43,326 bases of DNA from a virus. Made by a program: the position numbers and the translations under genes. The stretch covers positions 1 through 43,326 of IMG/VR virus record IMGVR_UViG_3300021963_000240, one strand, 5' to 3'. The notes below the pieces were generated by a model. It saw only the letters and a list, made by a program, of their open reading frames with translations, made no database searches and had not been told where the DNA came from. Positions within the stretch are counted from its first letter, which is position 1. Every line of letters starts with the position of its first letter. This document shows, in pieces, positions 1-7,791 of this stretch.

Positions 1-309
1 CAAGCTGAATCATGGTTAGTTGATTTATGTGTTAAGAATAATAAAGGTGAAAATGACTCAAATGCTTACACTTCATATTTGTTAATTCAACAAGTTACTA
101 AATCAGGTGAGTTTGTAGGTTCAAATAAATTGAAACATATGACCGATGCAATGATGGAAATGAGAAGAAGAAGTGACCGTGACGGAGGAGGTACATATAT
201 GAACTTTATTAAGAATAGAAATGGTAATGTTGATCAACAATTCAGTTACGATTTACAAAACGATTACATTTACTACGGTTCAATTGTAGAAACAGAAGAC
301 GAAGAATAA
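1..309 (+). CDS. RecA/RadA-like ATPase, C-terminal part (5' end outside window)
   Basis: The reading frame is open from the first base to a TAA at 307-309, so this is the last 102 residues of a longer protein. The end reads like the C-terminal part of a RecA-fold ATPase of the RadA/DnaB type: a hydrophobic strand (SYLLIQQVTKSGEFVGSN), then KLKHMTDAMMEM, then a KNRNGNVDQQ segment that corresponds to the 'K.R.G...' strand of RadA. In RadA the segment 'VTK.G.IAGP..LEHMVD' occupies the same place. A role in phage recombination or replication would fit, but the Walker A part is not in the window and a DnaB-like helicase cannot be excluded. The tail is acidic (ETEDEE), as in many single-strand DNA-interacting proteins. 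Confidence 0.55.
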   Translation, partial: QAESWLVDLCVKNNKGENDSNAYTSYLLIQQVTKSGEFVGSNKLKHMTDAMMEMRRRSDRDGGGTYMNFIKNRNGNVDQQFSYDLQNDYIYYGSIVETEDEE

Positions 310-330
310 TAAAATTAAAATATATAAGTT

Positions 331-468
331 ATGATTAGAATGATTAAAAACCTTTACGGTTATGTGAGTTGTAAGTATTGTGGACGTAATTGTGACTCCA
401 CAGGTTCAGGAATGTCCATTAATGGAATGTGTGAACGTTGTTATGAAAATGGAGGTGATGAAGAATAA
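331..468 (+). CDS. Small zinc-ribbon protein, 45 aa
   Basis: A short ORF fills the gap after the RecA-like gene, with an ATG preceded by the leader ATATAAGTT that is typical of this phage. The protein has two CxxC knuckles (C14/C17 and C34/C37) separated by 16 residues, so it can bind one structural zinc. It ends in acidic residues (GGDEE). Nothing else identifies it. Small treble-clef or zinc-ribbon proteins are common among phage accessory genes and may bind nucleic acid or a host protein. The ordered cysteine pairs and the tight fit between neighbours are the reasons for calling it a gene. Confidence 0.6.
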   Translation: MIRMIKNLYGYVSCKYCGRNCDSTGSGMSINGMCERCYENGGDEE

Positions 469-502
469 TTCTAACCTCAATTAACTAACTAAATTAAACT
501 AT

Positions 503-688
503 ATGAAAAAAATGAATTTATACATTATTGAATGTTACAATAAAGCAGGATATCCAATAGGAGATTCTCATGTAATAGCTTCAAGTGAACGTAAAGCAAA
601 AACTGCTTTAAGAGAGGATGAAAGTACTAAAGGATGGTTGGGTAAAATGATAGTTGAAAATGTATTAAGTGTAATTATAACAGATTAA
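503..688 (+). CDS. Hypothetical protein, 61 aa
   Basis: This is an unrecognised small protein. It starts with a predicted beta strand (MNLYIIECYNKAGYPIGDSHVIA), followed by a charged helix (SSERKAKTALREDE) and a last hydrophobic strand. This beta-alpha-beta pattern resembles small phage proteins that modify host functions, but no motif supports a specific role. The start is preceded by an A-rich leader (AAATTAAACTAT) without a Shine-Dalgarno sequence. It lies in a same-strand series with the neighbouring small genes. Confidence 0.6.
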   Translation: MKKMNLYIIECYNKAGYPIGDSHVIASSERKAKTALREDESTKGWLGKMIVENVLSVIITD

Positions 689-699
689 AAAATAAAAAT

Positions 700-888
700 A
701 TGAGTGATAATAAATCATCAAATGGATTAGGGTTTACAACAGTATTGTTTTTAATATTCATGACCCTTAAATTAGCAGGTTTTATTGATTGGTCTTGGTG
801 GTGGGTTACTTCACCGTTATGGATTCCAATTGCTATATTATTAGGAATAGCTTGTGTCGCATTATTAATTGCACTTTTTAAAATATAA
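700..888 (+). CDS. Small membrane protein with two transmembrane helices, 62 aa
   Basis: Two hydrophobic segments are visible, at about residues 11-28 and 42-60, joined by a Trp-rich loop (DWSWWWVTSPLW). The N-terminus is polar (MSDNKSSNG). This is the layout of a small inner-membrane hairpin protein. Possible roles include membrane remodelling, superinfection exclusion or a holin-like function, but nothing in the sequence chooses between them, and its position in a replication/chaperone-like region does not favour lysis. The leader AAAAATAAAAAT before the ATG is purely A/T. Confidence 0.6.
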   Translation: MSDNKSSNGLGFTTVLFLIFMTLKLAGFIDWSWWWVTSPLWIPIAILLGIACVALLIALFKI

Positions 889-891
889 ATT

Positions 892-2028
892 ATGTTAAAC
901 AGTATTACTAAAATAAGATTTACCCAATATTATAAAAGTGGGAAAACGATTCAAGGATTTAGACAAGCAGGATACTGGAGTGATAATACTTCATTCATTA
1001 ATGAGAAAGATAGTATCCAACTACAGAAAGCACTTAAAATAATTACTAAATCAGATCCAATTCAAATTGGAGGTAAAGATATTATTTATGCTACTAAGGC
1101 AAGTGATATACCTCGTTTTAAATTAAAGGAGTTTATTAAGGAGAAAAATCTAAAGAAAACATCTAGAGCTAAAATGGCTAATATATTCATAATGAATAAA
1201 GGTATGTTTTTAGACTTAATTAAGAAATTAGATTATGATGAACATTATTTTGTAAATGAATATCATGCAATAAGTAGTCATAGACTTTGGGGTGATGGAG
1301 GTAATTGGGAGAATTGTATAAAACAATTCAACTCATATAAGGATAGAAACAACTATTGGCTTGTAGAAAAAGATAAGAGTGGTTGGAAGGATATGTTTAA
1401 GGATAGTACTTTAGAACAATTATTTAAAGATAATACTCACACAACTAAAGGTACTTTACTTTGTGTTTATAGAGAACAAAAACTAATTGACTTACTTAAT
1501 GTTATTGTTGATAATGTAAGTGATATTATAAGTGGAAAAAAGAAAATTGTATTTGATGAAGATTTGTTTGTTGAGTTAAATAAAGAAGGAATTGAACTTG
1601 ATGAGGAATATTTACAAACACTTCGTGATATGTTGTTTAGTAAAGATGATTCTAATGTTAAATTAGGTTTTGAAATGATGTCTAATTTAGTACTTAATCA
1701 AAGTACAATATTATCAATTTCGTTCCTACTGAATGAATTAATTTATCAAACTAGATTCAGACCAAGTTATTATACTAATAATAATACCAACTTAAAAGCG
1801 TTATTAAAACTACTTAAAACAAAAGGTATATATTGGGAACGTGATTGGAAAACGTTTGGTACTGGGTTGAGAAAGAATTTTAAAACAGGAAAAGAAGGTG
1901 CTATTGTTAAGAAATTCTTATTAGATAATATTAACCGTGAATTTAAATTGAACAATTCAGCCGCTGAACAATTAGTTGATATTGTTTTTTCAACCGAGGT
2001 TCAAGAAGTAAATTTAATAGAAAAATAA
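892..2028 (+). CDS. Hypothetical protein, 378 aa, upstream of the VWA/MoxR pair
   Basis: I do not recognise this protein. It is mostly alpha-helical and charged, with no Walker motif, metal-binding motif or membrane segment. A central aromatic and Gly-rich stretch (HRLWGDGGNWENC) may mark a domain border. It begins three bases after the stop of the small membrane protein and ends six bases before the VWA-type gene, so the three large genes 892-4849 look co-transcribed. Its constant spacing suggests that it is a partner or substrate adaptor of the VWA/MoxR module, but that is inference from position only. Confidence 0.7.
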   Translation: MLNSITKIRFTQYYKSGKTIQGFRQAGYWSDNTSFINEKDSIQLQKALKIITKSDPIQIGGKDIIYATKASDIPRFKLKEFIKEKNLKKTSRAKMANIFIMNKGMFLDLIKKLDYDEHYFVNEYHAISSHRLWGDGGNWENCIKQFNSYKDRNNYWLVEKDKSGWKDMFKDSTLEQLFKDNTHTTKGTLLCVYREQKLIDLLNVIVDNVSDIISGKKKIVFDEDLFVELNKEGIELDEEYLQTLRDMLFSKDDSNVKLGFEMMSNLVLNQSTILSISFLLNELIYQTRFRPSYYTNNNTNLKALLKLLKTKGIYWERDWKTFGTGLRKNFKTGKEGAIVKKFLLDNINREFKLNNSAAEQLVDIVFSTEVQEVNLIEK

Positions 2029-2034
2029 AAGCAT

Positions 2035-3276
2035 ATGATAGATAATATACATGGCGATATAGCCAAACACTCCAAGACATTAATGTTTCGTGAACCGTTT
2101 TATGGATTGTTCCTAATCGGTTTAAATAAAGAATTAAGTGATTCTGTTGCTACCGCTTGTGTAGCTAAAGATGGTATTAACACTAAATTAGTTGTCAGTC
2201 CTAAATTTTGGGAGACATTAGGTGATGGTTGTAAAGTAGCTGTTTTAAAACATGAATTGTTACATATTGCATTTAAACACTTACAAATGTTTGATGAGTA
2301 TGAAGACAAAACATTATTGAATGTAGCTGCTGATTTAGAAATTAATCAATACATTCAAGACGAGTATAAAGATAAAACATGGGATGGTTTAGAAATTGAT
2401 AAAGCACCTTGGGCTGAATTGAAATTACCTGTTAAAGCAGGTACTAGAAAATATTATGAACTAATTAAAAAGGAAGCAGAACAAAATCCAGATGGTGATG
2501 TTGCTAAGTTTTTAGATGCTGCTAAAGCAGCTAATGGTGATGGCGAGCCTAGAGAAATAACTTTAGGAGACGGTACTAAAGTAACTGTTAAAGCGTCTCA
2601 TGAGTTTTGGAAACAATATGAGAATATGGATGAAGCAGAAAAGAAATTGATGGAGAAACAAATTGAACATCAATTAAAAGATACTGCTAACCAAGTACAA
2701 AAACAAAGAGGACATATACCAGGTGAGTTAAAAGAATTAATTGATAGTTTATATGTGAGTGAAGAAGCTGTTATCGATTGGAGAGCTTATTTAAGACGTT
2801 TCAATGGTATGGCTAGTAAAGTATTTACTAAAAAAACAAGACGTAAACCAAATAAACGTTTCTATGGTAACCCAGCTCTTAAAATTAAACAAAGAAAAAA
2901 TACATTAGTTGCTATTGATACTTCAGGTTCAGTTTCAAATGATGATTTAAGAGAATTTTTAAGTGAAATTCATCACATATATAAAACAGGTACTGAAATA
3001 ACTGTTATTGAATGTGATGCTCAAATAGGAAATGTTTATGAGTATAAAGGACAGTTTAGTGATGATTATAAAGCATCAGGTAGAGGAGGTACAAGTTATG
3101 AACCAGTATTAGATTACTTATGGGAACATAAAGATAGATTCCAAAACTTAATTTACTTAACTGATGGTGAATGTTCAGTTAGCACTATACCATGTAAGCC
3201 TACTTTATGGGTTCATTGTTCAGGAAGAAGTATTAATGAAGATTTACCAGGTGCTAAAGTTCAAATTAAATCATAA
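2035..3276 (+). CDS. VWA-type protein with N-terminal metallopeptidase-like domain (DUF2201-like), 413 aa
   Basis: The N-terminal half contains LKHELLHIAFKH, a zinc-metallopeptidase HExxH motif at residues 73-77 followed by a further His. The C-terminal half has a VWA-type MIDAS motif, DTSGS at residues 295-299, followed later by a TDGE strand. This combination is that of the DUF2201 family (putative metallopeptidase domain plus VWA-like domain), which usually sits next to a MoxR-type AAA+ ATPase, as it does here (3659-4849). The basic segment just before the VWA domain (KKTRRKPNKR) could bind nucleic acid. MoxR-VWA pairs generally act in assembly or disassembly of metal-dependent complexes. 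The substrate in this phage is unknown. Confidence 0.82.
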   Translation: MIDNIHGDIAKHSKTLMFREPFYGLFLIGLNKELSDSVATACVAKDGINTKLVVSPKFWETLGDGCKVAVLKHELLHIAFKHLQMFDEYEDKTLLNVAADLEINQYIQDEYKDKTWDGLEIDKAPWAELKLPVKAGTRKYYELIKKEAEQNPDGDVAKFLDAAKAANGDGEPREITLGDGTKVTVKASHEFWKQYENMDEAEKKLMEKQIEHQLKDTANQVQKQRGHIPGELKELIDSLYVSEEAVIDWRAYLRRFNGMASKVFTKKTRRKPNKRFYGNPALKIKQRKNTLVAIDTSGSVSNDDLREFLSEIHHIYKTGTEITVIECDAQIGNVYEYKGQFSDDYKASGRGGTSYEPVLDYLWEHKDRFQNLIYLTDGECSVSTIPCKPTLWVHCSGRSINEDLPGAKVQIKS

Positions 3277-3626
3277 TGGAAAATATACACGACTTAGATC
3301 AAGATCAAATTTACAACTTGAAGAATATGCTTACAAGTTGGGATGTAGATAATATTAGAATAGCATTAACATTATTAAACAATGCTAATTTTGAAAACCC
3401 AGATATTGCTCAACAAGTAAATTACTTAATGAATGAATGTCCAGGACTAAGATTCGCTGTGTTTAGTAATATTGAAGGTGGTCAACGTGTTCGGTTTCAT
3501 TATGAGGAAAAAAGATTAGATAATACTCGTGAACAGAATTTATATGTTGATGATGAATCAGACACAATGAGTTATAATCCACTTCCTTATCCTTGGGATA
3601 AAATGAAATATGACCTTGGTAGATAA
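3276..3626 (+). CDS. Hypothetical protein between the VWA and MoxR genes, 116 aa
   Basis: This gene overlaps the VWA gene by one base (TAATG), which indicates translational coupling. The first 50 residues are helical and acidic. The C-terminal half has alternating strands (LRFAVFSNIEGGQRVRFHYEEK) and ends in a Tyr/Pro-rich tail. I recognise no family. Because it is locked between the VWA and MoxR genes, it may belong to the same complex. A T4-consensus TATAAATA lies 13 bases before the next gene, so the operon may be re-initiated there. Confidence 0.68.
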   Translation: MENIHDLDQDQIYNLKNMLTSWDVDNIRIALTLLNNANFENPDIAQQVNYLMNECPGLRFAVFSNIEGGQRVRFHYEEKRLDNTREQNLYVDDESDTMSYNPLPYPWDKMKYDLGR

Positions 3627-3638
3627 ATTAAATTTAGT

Positions 3639-3646
3639 TATAAATA
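3639..3646 (+). promoter_or_regulatory. TATAAATA element, possible T4-type late promoter
   Basis: An exact match to the T4 late-promoter consensus TATAAATA lies in the gap before the MoxR-like gene, with 12 bases between the motif and the ATG at 3659. The window encodes a gp55-like sigma factor, which supports use of such sites. The surrounding DNA is AT-rich, so a chance match is possible. Confidence 0.45.
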
Positions 3647-3658
3647 AAAAGTAAAAAA

Positions 3659-4849
3659 ATGGCAAAGACAAGTAAAAAACAAAACGCAACCGTATCATTA
3701 AATGTCCACGAATTAAAGGACTTTTTGAAACACATTATTGATAACAATCGTTATCTACAAGAAAACAATAAACCAATGGTATCAACCGAAGTTATAGGTG
3801 ATAGTGGTATTGGTAAAACATCTTCTATCGTCCAATTAGCAGACGAATTAGGTTTGAATTTCGTTAAGTTAAACTTAGCTCAAATTGAGGAAATAGGTGA
3901 CTTAGTAGGTTTTCCAATTCGTCAATTTGAAATGAAGGATAAAAAATTGAGTGAATGGGTTGATGAGAACTCAGTTGAGGACTATCGTAAGAAAGGTTAT
4001 GAGGCTACAGGTTTGAATCGTATGAGTTACTGTCCACCTGAATGGATTAGTGGTAAAACAAATGGTGGTATTCTATTATTGGATGACTGGAATAGAGCTG
4101 ATATGAGATTCATTCAAGCTGTAATGGAGTTAATTGACCGTCAACAATATATTAGTTGGAAGTTACCTAAAGATTGGCATATCATATTAACCGCTAATCC
4201 TGATAATGGAGACTATTTAGTTAATAGTATTGATAACGCTCAGAAAACAAGATTTATTAGTGTTAACTTAAAGTTTGATCTTAAATGTTGGGGTAAGTGG
4301 GCTGAACAAGCTAAGTTAGATGGTCGTTGTATTAACTTTATGCTGATGCATCCAGAATTAGTCACTAAAGAAGTTAACAGTAGAAGTGTTAGTATGTTCT
4401 TTAACAGTATTAGTTCACTTAAATCGTTTGAAGAGTCATTACCATTAATTCAAATGATTGGAGAAGGTAGTGTTGGTAGTGAGTTTAGTACTTTATTTAC
4501 TATGTTCATTAATAATAAATTGGATAAGATGATTTCACCTGAAAACATCATGAGCCAAGATGAAACATATGTTATGAATACACTTAAGAGCCTAGTGGGT
4601 AAAGATAAGAATTATAGAGCAGATATTGCCGCTACATTAGGTACTAGGGTTGCTAACTATTTAGAGTTCTATGCTAAGGATAATGCGGTTGAAAAACCAT
4701 TAACTGAACGTATCAGTAAAATTGTAACAGAAAAAATATTCGCAACTGACGTTTGTTACAATATGGTGAAATCTATTTACAATAGTAATCCGAACAAATT
4801 TAAATTAATGATGTTAAATAAAGAATTGGTTAAATATATAACTAAATAA
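3659..4849 (+). CDS. MoxR-like AAA+ ATPase, 396 aa
   Basis: The Walker A motif GDSGIGKT is at residues 47-54 and the Walker B motif ILLLDDWNR has its acidic pair at about 142-143. A sensor-1-like segment (WHIILTANPDNGDYLVNSID) and an Arg-containing KTRFISV segment follow. This order is that of MoxR/RavA-type AAA+ proteins, with an aromatic and Asn rather than Glu after the DD of Walker B. It stands next to a DUF2201/VWA protein, the usual partner. Such ATPases remodel protein complexes in the cytoplasm. The target could be a host complex or a phage assembly step; the sequence does not say which. A TATAAATA element precedes it and a hairpin terminator follows. Confidence 0.88.
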   Translation: MAKTSKKQNATVSLNVHELKDFLKHIIDNNRYLQENNKPMVSTEVIGDSGIGKTSSIVQLADELGLNFVKLNLAQIEEIGDLVGFPIRQFEMKDKKLSEWVDENSVEDYRKKGYEATGLNRMSYCPPEWISGKTNGGILLLDDWNRADMRFIQAVMELIDRQQYISWKLPKDWHIILTANPDNGDYLVNSIDNAQKTRFISVNLKFDLKCWGKWAEQAKLDGRCINFMLMHPELVTKEVNSRSVSMFFNSISSLKSFEESLPLIQMIGEGSVGSEFSTLFTMFINNKLDKMISPENIMSQDETYVMNTLKSLVGKDKNYRADIAATLGTRVANYLEFYAKDNAVEKPLTERISKIVTEKIFATDVCYNMVKSIYNSNPNKFKLMMLNKELVKYITK

Positions 4850-4873
4850 TACAGGTTCGTTGCTTTTACTATG

Positions 4874-4903
4874 ACTCCTAACCCTGCTATATGGGTTGGG
4901 AGT
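4874..4903 (+). terminator. Hairpin terminator after the MoxR-like gene
   Basis: ACTCCTAACCC (4874-4884) pairs with GGGTTGGGAGT (4893-4903) with one G-U pair and an 8-base loop. ATGAC (4871-4875) and GTCAT (4906-4910) could extend the structure. It begins 24 bases after the ATPase stop codon, so it plausibly ends the upstream operon. The T-run after it is weak, so RNA stabilisation is an alternative role. Confidence 0.6.
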
Positions 4904-4948
4904 TTGTCATTAAAACCGACTTAACCCCACTTTAAACGGCTAACTCCT

Positions 4949-5080
4949 ATGGTTCATATATATTTATATAACAGCACTTGCCCCGTTAAAACCCCGGTAA
5001 AGGCCGATGGAGAAGTTTGGATGACCTCAATTAAGAGTTTGGAATCCCAGGATTTTTTCCATATTTTTTTAGAGCACTAA
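4949..5080 (+). CDS. Doubtful small ORF, 43 aa, in an otherwise gene-free stretch
   Basis: The 241 bases between 4850 and 5090 hold a terminator, a TATTTATA element and this ORF (MVHIYLYNSTCPVKT at the start, FFHIFLEH at the end). It has no A-rich leader, it overlaps the TATTTATA element, and its base composition (several runs of C and G) differs from the surrounding genes. It may be a chance ORF in a structured leader or a small RNA gene. I list it so that the gap is described, not because I am convinced it is translated. Confidence 0.2.
   Translation: MVHIYLYNSTCPVKTPVKADGEVWMTSIKSLESQDFFHIFLEH
4961..4968 (+). promoter_or_regulatory. TATTTATA element
   Basis: This lies within the alternating AT stretch CATATATATTTATATAAC upstream of the glutaredoxin-like gene, about 120 bases from its ATG. 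It is one of at least a dozen such elements in intergenic gaps of this window. If used as a promoter, it would give a long leader for the 5091 operon. Confidence 0.35.
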
Positions 5081-5090
5081 ATTAATTAGA

Positions 5091-5405
5091 ATGAGTAATA
5101 GAGGAATGAATGGAGAAGTAGGAGTAAGGTTATTAACGTTAAGTGACTGTGATTATTGCACATGGTTGAAGAGTGAATTAGACAGTTGCGGAATATCCTA
5201 TGTCGACATTGATGCTAACCAACAATCCGAGTTTTCGGATGAAATAGAAAAAAAGTTTAGAACCGATCGTTACCCGATGGTGTTCATAGAGAAAGATAGA
5301 GAAGTATTCATCATTGTTCCTGGAACGAAGTTGGATACGAGTGAAACATTACGTACATTTAACACGATACCTGAATTAATTGGTATCATAAAATCATACT
5401 TATGA
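5091..5405 (+). CDS. Glutaredoxin-like thiol oxidoreductase, 104 aa
   Basis: The beta-strand VRLLTLSDCDYCTWLKSEL carries the redox motif C20-D-Y-C23 in the position typical of the thioredoxin fold. The next segment (GISYVDIDAN) and the strand before a cis-Pro-like element (RYPMVFIEKDREVFIIVPG) match glutaredoxin or NrdH-type proteins. T4 and relatives carry a glutaredoxin (nrdC) that reduces ribonucleotide reductase. No nrd gene is in this window, so that pairing is untested. The gene overlaps the next by ATGA. Confidence 0.75.
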   Translation: MSNRGMNGEVGVRLLTLSDCDYCTWLKSELDSCGISYVDIDANQQSEFSDEIEKKFRTDRYPMVFIEKDREVFIIVPGTKLDTSETLRTFNTIPELIGIIKSYL

Positions 5406-5575
5406 GATATAAACAACCCGTAGAAAGAAAATTAGATCAACTTGATAATATGTTAGTTGGGTTCGGAGCTAGATTTTCCGATCCTACATTTAATATTTTA
5501 GATGCTAAGGAAATGCTTAGTCAAATGAAAGACAAAGTTGAGGAAATTAGAACATTAATCAATTCTGAAGAATAA
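5402..5575 (+). CDS. Small helical protein, 57 aa
   Basis: This ORF starts in an ATGA overlap with the glutaredoxin-like gene, which is good support for real translation. The protein is almost entirely helical, with heptad-like spacing (VERKLDQLDNMLVGFG and MLSQMKDKVEEIRTLI), and could form a short coiled coil. I recognise no family. It is followed by an A-rich leader and the HD-domain gene. Confidence 0.62.
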   Translation: MRYKQPVERKLDQLDNMLVGFGARFSDPTFNILDAKEMLSQMKDKVEEIRTLINSEE

Positions 5576-5594
5576 AAAATAAATAATCAAAGTT

Positions 5595-6368
5595 ATGTTA
5601 ACACCAGAACAAATTAAAGACAATTGGGATAAATTTCTATCTAATATAGAACTATATATCTCAGAACCACGTAAACAACTATTACTTGAGTTTTATACTA
5701 AACATGAGGAACGTTTCATTATGATGCCTGCGTCTCATAAGTCTCAATATCATAATTGCTTCCCAGGTGGTTATGTCGACCACGTAAATAGAGTAGTTGC
5801 CGCTGCTTTAGCATTTAACACGCTATGGCATGAGTTCGGAATGATAGACACTTATACAACTGAGGAACTAGTATTCTCAGCTATCAATCATGACTTAGGT
5901 AAGTTTGGAGATGAGGAAAACGCCGCGTACATTGAACAGACAGATCAATGGAGACGAGATAAACTAAATGAAACTTATATGTTTAACGATCGTTTAGAGT
6001 ATATGACTGTCCCTGATCGTGGTTTACATTTGTTACTTAGTAATGGTATTATACCTACTAAAAACGAAATGATAGCTATTAGAACTCATGATGGACTATA
6101 TGATGAATCAAATAAGGCTTACTTAATGGGTTTTACACCTGAAACTAAGCCTCGTACTTCACTTGTATATGTCTTACATCAGGCGGATTTAATGGCGGCT
6201 AGAATTGAGTTTGAAAAGGAATGGTTACCTAAATTATTAGGTCCTAAACAAGAAACACCTAAGAAAGAAAATAACTTTAAATTAAATAAAAACAACTCAG
6301 CTGTTAAGCAGAAGGCTCTTAAAACAATGGCCAACCCAGCTTTAGCTGAACTAATGAAAAATATATGA
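5595..6368 (+). CDS. HD-domain phosphohydrolase-like protein, 257 aa
   Basis: The metal-binding residues of the HD superfamily are in order: H63 in GGYVDHVNRVV, the His-Asp pair H99-D100 in SAINHDLGKFGDE, a later His in IRTHDGLYD, and an Asp in VLHQADLMAARIE. HD proteins hydrolyse phosphate esters, often nucleotides, in the cytoplasm. In phages they are usually placed in nucleotide metabolism. The C-terminal 40 residues are basic and disordered-looking (KQETPKKENNFKLNKNN) and may contact nucleic acid or a partner. The leader is AATAATCAAAGTT. The stop overlaps the next start. Confidence 0.82.
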   Translation: MLTPEQIKDNWDKFLSNIELYISEPRKQLLLEFYTKHEERFIMMPASHKSQYHNCFPGGYVDHVNRVVAAALAFNTLWHEFGMIDTYTTEELVFSAINHDLGKFGDEENAAYIEQTDQWRRDKLNETYMFNDRLEYMTVPDRGLHLLLSNGIIPTKNEMIAIRTHDGLYDESNKAYLMGFTPETKPRTSLVYVLHQADLMAARIEFEKEWLPKLLGPKQETPKKENNFKLNKNNSAVKQKALKTMANPALAELMKNI

Positions 6369-6640
6369 TATTAGGAATTATTTCAATTATTTTATGGGTA
6401 GCCACTGTTGTTGGCTACATCATTTGGAATCTAAATAGTAAAGTAGCTAAATTAGAGGCTATTGCTACTCAACAAAAAATTGTAATCGATAGTGTAGCCG
6501 CTATTGTAGAAGAATCTAATAAACAACTTAACGCTATTGAATTAACTGAGGCATTCAAATCAGATGATCAGATAGGATTCTTCTTCCGCAATTTAAAAAA
6601 TATTCAAGATTCGTTAAACCACTACCTTAAGAACATTTAA
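6365..6640 (+). CDS. Membrane-anchored small protein, 91 aa
   Basis: A single transmembrane helix lies at about residues 2-22 (ILGIISIILWVATVVGYIIW), followed by a helical, coiled-coil-like cytoplasmic or periplasmic domain (KVAKLEAIATQQKIVID). The ATG overlaps the end of the HD gene (ATATGATAT). I do not recognise the family. The arrangement resembles small inner-membrane proteins with a soluble helical tail. Its place directly before the late sigma factor gene does not reveal its role. Confidence 0.68.
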   Translation: MILGIISIILWVATVVGYIIWNLNSKVAKLEAIATQQKIVIDSVAAIVEESNKQLNAIELTEAFKSDDQIGFFFRNLKNIQDSLNHYLKNI

Positions 6641-6642
6641 AC

Positions 6643-7395
6643 ATGGGAGAAGAAGAAGTATTATTGACGAAGAAGGGGACTGTACGTAAACGCAAACCTA
6701 AAAAGGCTAACATCTACTTTACTCAAGAAACAGAAGATGCTATCATTGAGTATTTAAAATGTAAAGATCAAGATGAAAGAAATAAAATATTCAATGAAAA
6801 AATTAACTACTCGTTTCACAAACTGGCTGAAAACATCATCCATACGTTTAAGTTTTATTATACGGAAGTGGATACTATCCCTGAGTTACAGCATGAAGTG
6901 GTGGCCTTTTTATTAGAGAAATTACACTTATATAATCAAAATAAGGGTAAAGCATTTAGTTACTTTGGTACTATTGCTAAACGTTATCTTATTCTTTACA
7001 ATAATGCTAACTACAAGAAGCTAAAAGATAAGGCACCTGTTGAAGCAGTTGACGAGGACAAAACAATTTTGATTGATATTGTTAATAACAATAACGATCC
7101 TCAAATTGATCAATTACCCTCATATGTTCAGCAATTTGCTAAGTATGTAGACGTTAATTTATTCGTTTTATTTCCTAAACCTAATGACGCTCGTATAGCT
7201 GATGCTATATTAGAGTTATTCCGTAAAAACGAAAATTTAGATATATTTAATAAAAAAGCATTATATATCTACGTTAAGGAAATGACAGAAGCATCAACCC
7301 CTCAGATAACTAAAATTATCAAGCGATTGAAAGTAATATATGTTAAGAAATATAACGAATATTATGAACATGGACGTATTACACTATCGATCTAA
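6643..7395 (+). CDS. 55: gp55-like late transcription sigma factor, 250 aa
   Basis: The core resembles T4 gp55, the sigma-70-region-2-like factor that directs RNA polymerase to late promoters. It has a helix for core binding with the sequence NYSFHKLAENIIHTFKF, an acidic helix DTIPELQHEVVAFLLEKL, and the segment KAFSYFGTIAKRYLI, which corresponds to the region 2.3/2.4-type DNA-melting helix. At 250 residues it is longer than T4 gp55 (185). The extra length is an N-terminal basic tail (TKKGTVRKRKPKK) and a C-terminal helical region. Its presence supports the interpretation of the TATTTATA/TATAAATA elements as late promoters. It lies immediately before the virion module. Confidence 0.8.
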   Translation: MGEEEVLLTKKGTVRKRKPKKANIYFTQETEDAIIEYLKCKDQDERNKIFNEKINYSFHKLAENIIHTFKFYYTEVDTIPELQHEVVAFLLEKLHLYNQNKGKAFSYFGTIAKRYLILYNNANYKKLKDKAPVEAVDEDKTILIDIVNNNNDPQIDQLPSYVQQFAKYVDVNLFVLFPKPNDARIADAILELFRKNENLDIFNKKALYIYVKEMTEASTPQITKIIKRLKVIYVKKYNEYYEHGRITLSI

Positions 7396-7411
7396 CTCTT
7401 CACATCTCTCA

Positions 7412-7419
7412 TATTTATA
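7412..7419 (+). promoter_or_regulatory. TATTTATA element before the virion module
   Basis: The gap 7396-7431 contains CATATTTATATAAAACG, with 12 bases between the motif and the ATG at 7432. It stands at the boundary between the gp55-like gene and the long virion operon, where a late promoter is expected. Confidence 0.5.
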
Positions 7420-7431
7420 TAAAACGTAAAT

Positions 7432-7791
7432 ATGGATTTTAATCAAGTTTTATTCAAAGATAAAACCTTTTCGAGCTTACTTGAGGACATATATAAAAAT
7501 GCCAACCGTAAGGAAAAGGAAATCAAAGCATTAATCGATCAACTGAAACCTATGATACAGGAGCCAGGTGACGCGATGATGCTTGTTCCTTTGTTAAAGG
7601 AATATATGGAATTAGCAATTAAGAATGATGACGCCTTAATTAAAATGGCGGGTATTGTTCAACGTGGAATGAATAGTAATAGTGGAAATACTGATGATGG
7701 TATGTTAAGTGAGCGTGATAAAGAATTATTATTCCAAGAAATTAGTAATATTGGTCATAATGTTGAAGTAAAGCAACTTGAAAATAAATAA
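7432..7791 (+). CDS. Hypothetical helical protein at the head of the virion module, 119 aa
   Basis: This protein is acidic and helical, with long amphipathic helices (KEKEIKALIDQLKPMI and DAMMLVPLLKEYMELA) and a Gly/Asn/Ser-rich linker before the last helix. I do not recognise a named T4 homologue. It is the first gene after a TATTTATA element and its last base is the first base of the next gene (TAATG), so it is translated with baseplate genes. A role as a small baseplate or tail assembly protein is plausible by context only. Confidence 0.7.
   Translation: MDFNQVLFKDKTFSSLLEDIYKNANRKEKEIKALIDQLKPMIQEPGDAMMLVPLLKEYMELAIKNDDALIKMAGIVQRGMNSNSGNTDDGMLSERDKELLFQEISNIGHNVEVKQLENK

Noticed and set aside
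3164-3352. A 62-aa ORF that spans the end of the VWA gene and the start of the next gene
   Set aside because: It lies in another frame across two well-supported, coupled genes, and its protein sequence has no sensible domain pattern.
5041-5080. Second terminator at GGAATCCCAGG followed by T-runs
   Set aside because: The possible stem (AATCC with GGATT) leaves a two-base loop and is too tight. The T-runs are probably just AT-rich leader sequence.
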